A stretch of DNA of 64,000 nt, taken from assembly GCA_002342415.1 (NCBI GenBank), contig DDPY01000022.1:62001-126000 (forward strand), written 5' to 3'. The notes under the pieces are model-generated. The model did not search any database. It saw only the letters and a program-made list of their open reading frames with translations, and was not told the DNA's origin. The translations under genes and the position numbers were made by a program. Each line of letters starts with the position of its first letter. The first letter of the stretch is position 1. Positions 55,476 through 64,000 of the stretch are shown here, piece by piece. Source of the DNA: Prevotella sp. UBA2456 (GTDB lineage: Bacteria > Bacteroidota > Bacteroidia > Bacteroidales > Bacteroidaceae).

Positions 55476-57869
55476 TTAAAACTCCACAATCACTTTGCCA
55501 TTGATTTGGCGGCCTGTCAGGTAGTTAGGCACGGCATACTGGTGGTTGGTGACGTCGGTAACCCAATAGTAGCTGTTGACGTTGGAGATGCCGAAGATGT
55601 TCAGTCCGTCTATGCCCAGCCAGATGCGGGGATGCTTGAACGAGGGCTGTCCCTTGGGGTCGCCTAATGCCAGGAACGACATGCCGATGTCGGCACGCTT
55701 ATAGGCCGGTGCACGGAACTGCTGGTATTCCAGTCCGCGGTGGGGCGCACCGAAGGGCAGTCCGTCGGCAAAGGCCAGCCGGAGCGTCATCTTCCATCGC
55801 TCGGTGCCGGGGAAATAGTCGGTGAAGTGCAAGTTGACACCCCATCGCTGGTCGGTGGGCATGGGCACGCTGACACCGTTGATCTTCTGCTTGGTCGACA
55901 TCACCGAGAAGGTGAGCCACGAGTCGGTGCCGGGCACAAACTCGCCATACAGCTTCAGATCCAGTCCGAAGGCATGTCCCTTGGCGATATTCTTGCCGTA
56001 GTACACCACCTTCATGTTCTGTACGTTATAGGGTACCAGATTGTCCATCAGCTTGAAATAGGCTTCTGCCGAGAAGCGGAAGGGGCGGTCCATCATGCGG
56101 AACCGATAGTCGAAGGCTCCCACGATGTGCAGGCTGCGCTGCGACTTGATTTTCTGGTTCAGCGTTACGATGGTCTGTCCGTTCACCGTCGATGTGTCGC
56201 GCATCTCCTTGTAGAACGGGGCCTGATAGTAGAGGCCTGCCGACAGGCGGAAGGTCATGTCCTGGTTCCACGCAGGTATCATAGCCAGCGACACGCGTGG
56301 CGAGACGATGGTCTCTTTGTTCCAGCTCCAGTTGGCCAGCCGTACACCGTAGTTCAGCGTCCATAGGGTGGGCGGTGTCTCGCCGTCCTCGCTGCCGCCG
56401 CTCTGGAATCGGTAGGTGTCCTGCAGGTAGGCTTCTATGCGCGTCGACGACACGTTGTTCTTCGAGCGCAGCGAGTAGATCAGGTCCAGTCGGTCGGGCT
56501 GGTGGGGGATGCTGTATCCGCTGCTGTCGCGCATCTCGTATTCACGCGCGTTCTCCTCTATCTTCTCCCACTTCACGGTGAATCCGCCTTCCCAGTGGTG
56601 CTTGCGGGTCTTGTGGTTGGCCATCAGCTTCACGCTGGCCACGTTGGCTGTCAGGTAGTTGCGGGCATGCTCCATGTAGGTGCCCACGCCCAGCGACTCC
56701 TGCGTCTGGGTGTCGTCCAGCCAGTATTGGCCCTGTATGTCGTAGGTCTCCTGCTCCTTGGTGTGGAAGGCCGAGCCTAAGAGGCTCACCGTGGTCTGCG
56801 GCGAGAAGATGCGTTGCAGGCGCAGGGTCCCGAACAGCGTGCGGAAGATGTCCTTCTCCTGACCGTCGAAGTAGACCTTGAATGACTTCACGTTCTGCAT
56901 CGTGCCGAACGAGGTCTCGCGGTCCGAGGGACTGAAGTTGTAGTGGTTTTCCGAGATGTTGCCGATGAAGTCGATCATCCACCGCTGATTAGGCTGGTAG
57001 GTGATATAGGTCTGATAGTCGAAGAAGTTCGGCCGGTATTCGCCCTTGGTCTCCAGCGAGCCTAACAGGTAGCGGTTGGTCTTGTAGCGCACACCGTGGC
57101 TCATCGAGAACTTCTTGTTGCCGTAGCCCACGAAGGCCGAGGCCCCCAACAGCGAGGCCTGCACGTTGGCTTCCAGTCGCGTGGGCTTGCGGTAGTGAAT
57201 GTCGAGTGCCGACGACATCTTGTCGCCGTATTTGGCCTCGAAGCCGCCGCTGGAGAATGCCACGCGCTCCACCATGTCGGAATTGATGACGCTGAGGCCC
57301 TCCTGCTGGCCGCTGCGTATGAGCAACGGGCGGTAGACCTCTACATTATTTATATATACCGAGTTCTCGTCGAACGATCCGCCGCGCACGTTATACTGGC
57401 TCGACAGCTCGTTGTGGCTCGACACGCCGGCCTGCTGCTGCACCAGTTCCTCTACGGCATTACCCGTGGTCGACGGACCCATCTTGGCGTTCTTGATGTC
57501 CAGCTCCTGCGTGGCGGTCGTCTGGCGGCGACGCTCCGTCACCACCACCTCGTCCAGCGCCTTCATCGGGTGCAGCGTCACCAGCAGGCGCTGGTTGCTG
57601 CGTGGCTTGCGCAGCACACGCGTACGCGTCTGGTAGCCCACCATCGAGAACTTCACCACCACCGAGTCTGCGCTTTGCAGCTTCAGCGAGTATTCGCCCT
57701 TCAGGTTGGCCATGGTTACCGCCCCCTGTTCCAGACACGAAATGGTGGCCAGCTCGATGGCATTGCCGTCCTCGTCGCTCACCCGCCCCGACAGCGTAAA
57801 CTGCTGTCCGCTGGCAGCCAGCGCCACCAGCGTCAGGAGCATCGACAGTATGTTTCTCTTGATAGTCAT
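55476..57869 (-). CDS. TonB-dependent outer-membrane receptor with carboxypeptidase-like N-terminal domain
   Basis: A 797-residue outer-membrane protein. Signal peptide MTIKRNILSMLLTLVALAAS is followed by a carboxypeptidase-regulatory-like beta domain (FTLSGRVSDEDGNAIELATI, residues 24-110), a plug domain with VVVTERRRQTTATQELDIKN and NVRGGSFDENSVYINNVEVY, and a 22-strand-type barrel ending in NGKVIVEF with terminal Phe. No SusD partner is adjacent, so the ligand is not predictable (the size fits a metal-chelate or peptide receptor). Four palindromes at 57904-57979 precede the start. Confidence 0.93.
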   Translation of the reverse strand: MTIKRNILSMLLTLVALAASGQQFTLSGRVSDEDGNAIELATISCLEQGAVTMANLKGEYSLKLQSADSVVVKFSMVGYQTRTRVLRKPRSNQRLLVTLHPMKALDEVVVTERRRQTTATQELDIKNAKMGPSTTGNAVEELVQQQAGVSSHNELSSQYNVRGGSFDENSVYINNVEVYRPLLIRSGQQEGLSVINSDMVERVAFSSGGFEAKYGDKMSSALDIHYRKPTRLEANVQASLLGASAFVGYGNKKFSMSHGVRYKTNRYLLGSLETKGEYRPNFFDYQTYITYQPNQRWMIDFIGNISENHYNFSPSDRETSFGTMQNVKSFKVYFDGQEKDIFRTLFGTLRLQRIFSPQTTVSLLGSAFHTKEQETYDIQGQYWLDDTQTQESLGVGTYMEHARNYLTANVASVKLMANHKTRKHHWEGGFTVKWEKIEENAREYEMRDSSGYSIPHQPDRLDLIYSLRSKNNVSSTRIEAYLQDTYRFQSGGSEDGETPPTLWTLNYGVRLANWSWNKETIVSPRVSLAMIPAWNQDMTFRLSAGLYYQAPFYKEMRDTSTVNGQTIVTLNQKIKSQRSLHIVGAFDYRFRMMDRPFRFSAEAYFKLMDNLVPYNVQNMKVVYYGKNIAKGHAFGLDLKLYGEFVPGTDSWLTFSVMSTKQKINGVSVPMPTDQRWGVNLHFTDYFPGTERWKMTLRLAFADGLPFGAPHRGLEYQQFRAPAYKRADIGMSFLALGDPKGQPSFKHPRIWLGIDGLNIFGISNVNSYYWVTDVTNHQYAVPNYLTGRQINGKVIVEF

Positions 57870-57903
57870 CCTAAATAAAACGCGCCATCTTGCATTTTAT
57901 TGT

Positions 57904-57979
57904 GAGTTAACTCGAATTGTCGTTTGAGTTAACTCGATTGATCGTTTGAGTTAACTCGATTGATCGTTTGAGTTAACTC
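57904..57979. repeat. GAGTTAACTC palindrome array, 4 copies at 22-bp period
   Basis: Copies begin at 57904, 57926, 57948 and 57970, exactly 22 bp apart. The two middle spacers are identical (GATTGATCGTTT) and the first differs at two positions. It begins 35 bp upstream of the TonB receptor start, so it would bracket its promoter. Confidence 0.93.
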
Positions 57980-58084
57980 GATTCACCGCCTGTTTTTTAT
58001 TCTGTTTTTTTCCTAAAGAGTACTTTGTAATTCAACATTTGTCGCAAAGACACGCATTTTTCCTGTAAACTGCAAAGGAATTAT

Positions 58085-58180
58085 ATGGCTCATTCGGGTT
58101 CCTGGTATTATGCCTATACCATTGAAGGCAACAAGATTATAATTCACGATGCTTGCCACCAGCTAAATATGCACGAATAA
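58085..58180 (+). pseudogene. Short fragment resembling the end of a lipocalin-like protein
   Basis: A 31-codon frame reading MAHSGSWYYAYTIEGNKIII followed by HDACHQLNMHE and a stop. The WYYAYTIEGNKIII strand looks like the last strands of a lipocalin-like domain, the fold also suggested for the N-terminus of the neighbouring large lipoprotein. It starts without a clear promoter and is probably a remnant, though a short secreted peptide cannot be excluded. Confidence 0.35.
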
Positions 58181-58184
58181 CATT

Positions 58185-58213
58185 GAGGAGCCGGCCTGTT
58201 GGGTCGGCTCCTC
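58185..58213. terminator. Hairpin between the fragment and the large lipoprotein gene
   Basis: GAGGAGCCG and CGGCTCCTC form a 9-bp stem with an 11-base loop; no T-run follows. It lies 50 bp past the lipoprotein stop on the minus strand. Confidence 0.55.
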
Positions 58214-58262
58214 TGGTGCGTTGTGTAGGGTGATCTCCGCTGGGAGAGTGTCTCCTGTGGCT

Positions 58263-61200
58263 TTATTCGAATGCGACGGAGATAAATGCGGGCTGAGCTC
58301 CACCCGGATATTGCACATCCGCTATGAAGAGGAAGGATGTATGCCTTGTCATGTTTGTATCTGTGTAAGGGTAGTAGCCGAAGCCGTTGTCGCCCTGTCT
58401 CAGCACATAGACGGTTCCGCCCTGCGCTCCATCTACTCTGCCCTTCAACGTGCTTATGATGTTGGCAACGGGGAACACGATGTTGGCACCGTTCAGGCTG
58501 TTATTAGGTATATTCTGCGGGGCAGCTGCATTGTCGTCACGATTCATGACGACAGATTCAACATTTGCATCAGCCACTATCACTACAGACATGCCCTTGG
58601 GAACAACCTTGCCTAACTTATGTAATATCATGCATGATTTTTCAGCATTATATTCTGCGGTATAGGCATCGGCACCTTCAGTAGTGATGACATGGGTATA
58701 TTGGTCGCTGTACCATGTGGCCCATCGCTTGTTCTCGGCAGCAAAAGTACTTAAGCTTTGGCTCGGGGGATCCGCAGAGACTGTCGCGAGCAACTGGAAG
58801 CACTTGTTGATGCGGGCTGCCTGGAAATCGTAGGTCTGGGTATGGCCTGCCGTCTTGGGGCTGAGGTTCTTCTTCGCGTAGATGTTATCTATGAGATTCT
58901 TAATATTATTTTTTACTTTTTGGGGTAAACGATTTCCATGATCATAAAAACCAACTATGTTGATTTCGGGCAGATAGATACGATTAAGAATGAAAGGCTG
59001 GTCCACCGACTTCATTTTCACGGTGACGGTCACATTGATTTCTAATGGAGGAAGACGGACGCTTTGAGAAAGTACACAAATAGTTGGATCTGTTCCATAA
59101 TAAGTTCTCGCGGGGATATCCCTCCACCATTGTATTGTACCTTTCCCCAACCACATATTAAGAGTGCCATCTCTCCAGCATGTAAATCCTGGTTCTATGA
59201 TGTAGTCAGCGTTGCCTGCACCGAAAACGTTCATTTCTGGCTCAAGTGTAAAAGTTCTAAACTCTTCTGGGTAAAGTATATTCGATGCTTTACAATCTAT
59301 AGAAACTCCAGTCTTCCCTAAGTTAAAGACCTGCTGATATTGCAACCCGTCGATGGTTTTTCCATCGAAGTCACCCGCACCTACAAAGTTAAAGACGTAA
59401 TCGTTGATTTCCTTACCATATTCATGAGTATTGAGTTCACGGCAATCTTTTCTTTTTTCAGCGAGTGCATCCAGTCCTATCGCAAGACGCCACGGGTCGT
59501 TGCCTTTATAGGGGACTGTCTTGCGTACGCCTGAGATAGCATCCACCTGCATCCACTCTATCTCGTCCTCAGGGAAAACGTTGGGATTCAGCTCCACCTC
59601 GATGCTACTAGGGTCGAAGAATGTCCATGTCGCCGCATCGATGAGCCATTCCTTGGACTCTCCGTTAAAACGATACTTTTCTTCTATAAAATCATGCACA
59701 GTATTCCAACTTTCGGTGACATACACCACAGGGGTCTTCTTCAGGTTCCACACGCCCTGTCCGAGGTGCGAGTTCTTGGTGTCGAAGTCCTTGAGGTAGA
59801 GCGTCGGCGATGCGATGCCTACGGTGGGCTGCGAGCCGCTGATAACGCCTTCGGTATTGATGGTGCCCTGCATCATCATGTTGAGCGTACCCTCGAAAGA
59901 GCCATCAATCATTGGGTCGCCGCCCGTGGTCTTGGGCTTGCCCGAGGCGAGGTTAATTCCAGACTTTGCGAGTCCGATGCCGCCTTTTATGGCACCGGCA
60001 TAGTTGCCTTCCTTGTAGGCCGCAAAGACATCCTTCACCTGACTGCCAATCTTGATGAATTCGCCCACCTTGCCGAAGAATCCCTTCGACGAGCTGACCT
60101 GCAGGGGTGTCCTGCCCTCGAAAGTGCCCTTCATCGAGCCTTCGATGTTGGCACTCATGGCGCTGTAGAGCGAGGTGTGCTGGGTGTTCCACGAGCGCAT
60201 CTGCAACTTGATATTATTGTCCTCGGCAAGTGCCTCGGGGCGGGTCAGCGACAGGTCAACATCGAAAGCCCACCAGCCTGCGTTCGGCACGATGAGTCCG
60301 TCCTGACTGTGATAGTCGGTCCACGGAGTGACGTACTCCATGTAGGTGCCGCTTGCATCTTGGGTAATGGCGCCTTTGTTGACGACCGTACGGTCGTTGG
60401 GCACACCGTAGGGAATGGTGGTGCGGGTGGCGAGGTTGTCGGTCATCGACACCTGCCAAACGTGGTCGTTACCCGTAGAGAAGCCTTGAGGCAGATAGTA
60501 GAAGAAGCGCAGAATGCCTGTGTATTTGTTATAGACAGCAAAGAAGTTGTTATCCGCGATGCTGCGGCTGCCACAGCGGTTGATGACCCACTCCCAACCC
60601 ATCTCGGGCGTTACGTCGTCACAGAATCCGTTAGGCAGGTTGGTCAGCTTGTCTCCATTATACCAGGGCAGTGCCACGAGGGTATAGCCCGTGCGGCCCT
60701 GGGCATCCTTCACGTCGGTACCCTTGCCGTCGTAGATGTAGATACCCTCCTGCTCGCGCCAGTTCTCGGCAGTAATCTCGCCGTCGTTGATGTTATAGGA
60801 TTCCATTGAGGCACCCTGCATCGAGTTCTCCAGCGCAAGCAGCACGTTGTCGTAGTCCTTGGGGGCTACGGCCAGTGTCTGGGTGGCTCCGCCGTCCTGG
60901 GTAGTCAGGACTCCGTCGGCAAAGTGGAAGGTGAGGGTCATGGGGCTTCCATCCAACTGCTTCTCGCCCCTGCGCTTGGCGGTGATGGTGCCGTCGGCTG
61001 CCACGGTATAGTCGAAGGTTCCGTTCACGACATAGCGGCCACCATAGAGATAAAGCGGCTTGCTAGCATCGTCATCTGCGAATACGGCGCGCCACCACGT
61101 ACCCGTGCCGTCGCTGTTTAACTTTACGGCCTGAAGCACGCGGCTGTAGGGGATGTTGTCGCTGCCTATAGTGCCCGATGCCTGATAGTCGGCATACCAG

Positions 61201-61334
61201 AGGCCGTAGAGCTGACTGCCTAAGGGATTGATGAACGTCTTGTCAATTTCTGAGCAAGCGGTGAGCAGCATCAATACACTCACGAGGACGACTGCTAAGC
61301 GAGTCGGCTGGGGGTGAAATTTTCGTTTCATCAT
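58263..61334 (-). CDS. Very large lipoprotein of unknown function
   Basis: A 1023-residue protein that I do not recognise. Signal peptide and lipobox (LMLLTACSE, Cys27) place it as a lipoprotein. Residues 40-150 (QLYGLWYADYQASGTIG, then LNSDGTGTWWRAVFADDD) resemble a lipocalin-like beta barrel. The middle contains a Gly-rich helical stretch (FGKVGEFIKIGSQVKDVFAA, AGAIKGGIGLAKSGINLA) that interrupts otherwise beta-rich sequence, and two Asp/Asn-rich regions. The C-terminal part (VVPKGMSVVIVADANVESVV, GYYPYTDTNMTRHTSFLFI) looks like a beta domain of the kind found in leucine-rich or listerial-type surface proteins with a Kxxx-GT-VYVLR motif. No partner genes are in the same unit. The promoter is at 61370. 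Confidence 0.85.
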   Translation of the reverse strand: MMKRKFHPQPTRLAVVLVSVLMLLTACSEIDKTFINPLGSQLYGLWYADYQASGTIGSDNIPYSRVLQAVKLNSDGTGTWWRAVFADDDASKPLYLYGGRYVVNGTFDYTVAADGTITAKRRGEKQLDGSPMTLTFHFADGVLTTQDGGATQTLAVAPKDYDNVLLALENSMQGASMESYNINDGEITAENWREQEGIYIYDGKGTDVKDAQGRTGYTLVALPWYNGDKLTNLPNGFCDDVTPEMGWEWVINRCGSRSIADNNFFAVYNKYTGILRFFYYLPQGFSTGNDHVWQVSMTDNLATRTTIPYGVPNDRTVVNKGAITQDASGTYMEYVTPWTDYHSQDGLIVPNAGWWAFDVDLSLTRPEALAEDNNIKLQMRSWNTQHTSLYSAMSANIEGSMKGTFEGRTPLQVSSSKGFFGKVGEFIKIGSQVKDVFAAYKEGNYAGAIKGGIGLAKSGINLASGKPKTTGGDPMIDGSFEGTLNMMMQGTINTEGVISGSQPTVGIASPTLYLKDFDTKNSHLGQGVWNLKKTPVVYVTESWNTVHDFIEEKYRFNGESKEWLIDAATWTFFDPSSIEVELNPNVFPEDEIEWMQVDAISGVRKTVPYKGNDPWRLAIGLDALAEKRKDCRELNTHEYGKEINDYVFNFVGAGDFDGKTIDGLQYQQVFNLGKTGVSIDCKASNILYPEEFRTFTLEPEMNVFGAGNADYIIEPGFTCWRDGTLNMWLGKGTIQWWRDIPARTYYGTDPTICVLSQSVRLPPLEINVTVTVKMKSVDQPFILNRIYLPEINIVGFYDHGNRLPQKVKNNIKNLIDNIYAKKNLSPKTAGHTQTYDFQAARINKCFQLLATVSADPPSQSLSTFAAENKRWATWYSDQYTHVITTEGADAYTAEYNAEKSCMILHKLGKVVPKGMSVVIVADANVESVVMNRDDNAAAPQNIPNNSLNGANIVFPVANIISTLKGRVDGAQGGTVYVLRQGDNGFGYYPYTDTNMTRHTSFLFIADVQYPGGAQPAFISVAFE

Positions 61335-61369
61335 TGTATTTGTTTTGTTTTAAAGTTAGGTTTCGCTGG

Positions 61370-61377
61370 CAAAGTTA
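61370..61377 (-). promoter_or_regulatory. Bacteroidetes -7 element (TAACTTTG)
   Basis: TAnnTTTG match on the minus strand 35 bases upstream of the large lipoprotein gene. Confidence 0.62.
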
Positions 61378-61406
61378 CGAAATCTTTCTGAGATTATTGC
61401 TATATC

Positions 61407-61448
61407 GGAGCAGGTATTTTTGCACACGGAGCAGGCATTTTTGCACAA
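61407..61448. repeat. 21-bp tandem direct repeat
   Basis: GGAGCAGGTATTTTTGCACA and GGAGCAGGCATTTTTGCACA, adjacent and differing at one position apart from the last base. Confidence 0.8.
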
Positions 61449-61549
61449 AACCGCCTTTTCCCGTCGATTTTTTTACTTTTACATGCAAAAACGACAAAAA
61501 CTCACAAAGAATTTTTGCGTCTTTTTTTGCCGGTATCGGCAAAAAATGG

Positions 61550-61557
61550 TATCTTTG
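61550..61557 (+). promoter_or_regulatory. -7 element (TATCTTTG) antisense to the DEAD-box gene end
   Basis: TAnnTTTG match on the plus strand about 85 bp from the DEAD-box stop codon; a transcript from it would run antisense into that gene. A short frame (ATG 61598, MEYISVIEFKVPNSVLM) begins downstream. Confidence 0.45.
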
Positions 61558-61643
61558 CACGTGAAATGGCAGTAGAAACTTGCCGATAAATGAAGATATG
61601 GAATATATATCAGTGATAGAATTCAAAGTTCCAAATTCAGTCC

Positions 61644-62933
<1,290 letters not shown>

Positions 62934-62943
62934 CTTCTCAATC

Positions 62944-62988
62944 GTAAATAGTAAATCTGTAAATGGTAAATCCGTAAATAGTAAATCA
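62944..62988. repeat. Heptamer array TAAATAG/TAAATCC in the LptG-helicase gap
   Basis: Units TAAATAG, TAAATCT, TAAATGG, TAAATCC, TAAATAG and TAAATCA, some with one extra G, fill the gap and include the LptG-like stop codon. Same family as at nuoM-nuoN. Confidence 0.85.
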
Positions 62989-63999
62989 ATTTGGTGCTTG
63001 CCTGTAGCAGAAGTAGGCAATGAAGGCATACAGGAAGTTGGGAATCCAGGCTGCGAGCATGGGCGGCAAACCGGCATTGATGGCAAAGGTGGCCGAGATG
63101 GTCTGCAACAGGATATAGGTGAACGAGAGGGCCAGTCCGATGCCGAGGTAGAGACCCATGCCGCCCTTGCGCTTGCGCGAGGAAAGACTGACACCAATCA
63201 GTGTCAGGATGAACGAGGCGAAGGAGCTGGCTATGCGCTTATGGTATTCCACCTCGTACTGCACCACATTGCTGGAGCCGCGCTCCTGCTGCTTGGAGAT
63301 ATAGCGAAGCAGTTCGGGCGAGGTGAAGGTCTCCTGCTGTCCGCTGGAGAACACCAGATCCATAGGCTCCATCTGGATGAGCGTGTCGATCTCGTTGCCC
63401 GAAGTAATCTGTTCGCGCATGCCCTTCAACGTGCGAATCTTATAGTTGCGGGCCTTCCAGTGGTAGCGCTCGTCGGCAATGGTGTCGTACTGGATGACAG
63501 AGGCATTCATCTGCGAGACCATCTTCTTGTTCTCGAACTTATAGAGTGCAAAGCCATAGCCCGTCTTGCGGATGTCGTCGTATTGCGAGATGTAGGCCAC
63601 CACGCCGCGGTCTACCATGAGCTGGATGTTGGATGCCGACGTATTCTTCTTGTTGTTCTTGTAGAGTGCCTCGAAGTCGTGACGCACCACCGTACCCTTG
63701 GGGATGATGTATGCACCGAGAAAGAAGTTGAGCGTGGCAATGAGTGCTGCCGAGATGAAATAGGGCCGTAGCAGCCGCTTGAAGGACATGCCGCTGGCCA
63801 GCATGGCAATAATCTCGGAGTTGCCTGCCAGCTTGGAGGTGAAGAAGATGACGGCAATGAAGACGAACAGCGGCGAGAAGAGGTTGGCGAAGTAGGGCAC
63901 GAAGTTGGCATAGTAGTCGAAGACGATGGCGCGCAGGGGTGCGTGGTAGTTGGTGAACTTCGCCAGGTTCTCGTTGACATCGAAGACGATGGAGATGGA
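62986..63999 (-). CDS. LptF/LptG-family permease (5' partial)
   Basis: C-terminal 337 residues of a YjgP/YjgQ-family membrane protein of the lipopolysaccharide export (Lpt) ABC complex. The frame is open to the right edge (FDVNENLAKFTNYHAPLRAI precedes the part with the first possible start), so the gene begins outside. Features are ANLFSPLFVFIAVIFFTSKL, NSEIIAMLASGMSFKRLLRP with the coupling-helix Glu, a periplasmic beta-jellyroll region in the middle, and EVEYHKRIASSFASFILTLI, then three further membrane segments. The heptamer array overlaps its stop codon. LptF and LptG cannot be told apart from this piece. Confidence 0.9.
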   Translation of the reverse strand, partial: SISIVFDVNENLAKFTNYHAPLRAIVFDYYANFVPYFANLFSPLFVFIAVIFFTSKLAGNSEIIAMLASGMSFKRLLRPYFISAALIATLNFFLGAYIIPKGTVVRHDFEALYKNNKKNTSASNIQLMVDRGVVAYISQYDDIRKTGYGFALYKFENKKMVSQMNASVIQYDTIADERYHWKARNYKIRTLKGMREQITSGNEIDTLIQMEPMDLVFSSGQQETFTSPELLRYISKQQERGSSNVVQYEVEYHKRIASSFASFILTLIGVSLSSRKRKGGMGLYLGIGLALSFTYILLQTISATFAINAGLPPMLAAWIPNFLYAFIAYFCYRQAPN

Positions 64000-64000
64000 G

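Larger units (their letters stand above)
57870..58262. other. Intergenic region upstream of the TonB receptor
   Basis: Contains the four-copy GAGTTAACTC array (57904-57979), an A/T-rich stretch, a 31-codon remnant reading frame (58085-58180) and a hairpin (58185-58213). The -7 consensus was not clear for the receptor gene. Confidence 0.6.
61335..61643. other. Intergenic region with promoters and a 21-bp direct repeat
   Basis: Holds the lipoprotein promoter (61370, minus), two tandem 21-bp units at 61407-61427 and 61428-61448 that each contain ATTTTTGCACA, and a plus-strand TATCTTTG at 61550 pointing at the 3' end of the DEAD-box gene. No intact gene was seen. Confidence 0.5.

Noticed and set aside
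57904..57979. CRISPR-like array
   Set aside because: Repeats are only 10 bp and palindromic and the spacers are nearly identical, so it is not a CRISPR; no cas genes are nearby.
58263..60809. Long plus-strand frames opposite the large lipoprotein
   Set aside because: Composition and lack of motifs mark them as shadows; the minus-strand frame has a lipobox, a promoter and protein-like composition.

Overview
The window looks like a chromosomal segment of a Bacteroidales bacterium, most likely Prevotellaceae (Prevotella/Segatella-like). The evidence is: repeated TAnnTTTG promoter elements a few bases upstream of genes; DUF4270, smalltalk, DUF4248-like and four-helix-bundle-suffix proteins, which are Bacteroidetes families; a methylmalonyl-CoA carboxylase cluster; and a panC-panD / glycogen synthase / DUF4270 neighbourhood. 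No rRNA, tRNA, CRISPR array, transposase or integrase was recognised.

Layout. 1-3000: end of the complex I operon (nuoM partial, nuoN), closed by a strong terminator. 3060-13870: first polysaccharide region with glycosyltransferases on both strands, a hexapeptide acyltransferase, a Stealth-type phosphotransferase, one frameshifted glycosyltransferase and an AAA ATPase. 14000-18580: an accessory island on the plus strand with a small HTH gene, a VirE/DUF3874 P-loop protein, a DUF4248-like protein, a four-helix-bundle/zinc-ribbon protein flanked by 8-bp repeats, an HU-like protein, a smalltalk peptide and an N-acetylmuramoyl-L-alanine amidase. 18631-27111: second sugar region (two GT4s, a fucosyltransferase-like protein, an ATPase/nuclease-like protein, and an acyltransferase-3/MBOAT/SGNH-like trio that probably O-acetylates glycans). 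39416-27112 (minus): a compact capsule/EPS assembly operon reading response regulator, initiating sugar transferase, outer-membrane TolC-like protein, Wzc-like co-polymerase, O-antigen polymerase/ligase-like protein, three GT2s, Wzx flippase, GT2. 39629-46499: xylulokinase, butyrate kinase and phosphate butyryltransferase, then the GDP-L-fucose pathway (manC, gmd, fcl), which can supply the fucosyltransferase-like gene. 46646-55386: housekeeping genes (UvrD/PcrA helicase, DUF4270, glycogen synthase domain, panC, panD, methylmalonyl-CoA carboxylase and epimerase). 55476-64000: a TonB-dependent receptor, a very large unknown lipoprotein, a DEAD-box helicase and an LptG-like permease that runs off the window.

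The most unusual feature is a layer of short tandem repeats not explained by the genes. Heptamer arrays of several sequence families (TAAATCG, CAATGTT, AGTTGAG, GATGGCT) fill the short stop-to-start gaps between same-strand genes and also enter coding regions of nuoN and two glycosyltransferases. An 8-bp TCGA array lies on both sides of the four-helix-bundle gene and would form most of its 5' and 3' UTRs. A palindrome, GAGTTAACTC, is iterated with an exact 22-bp period at two sites 44 kb apart (three and four copies). A long nested inverted repeat closes the VirE gene. All positions and translations were read by eye; family names are from recognition of motifs, without any database search.
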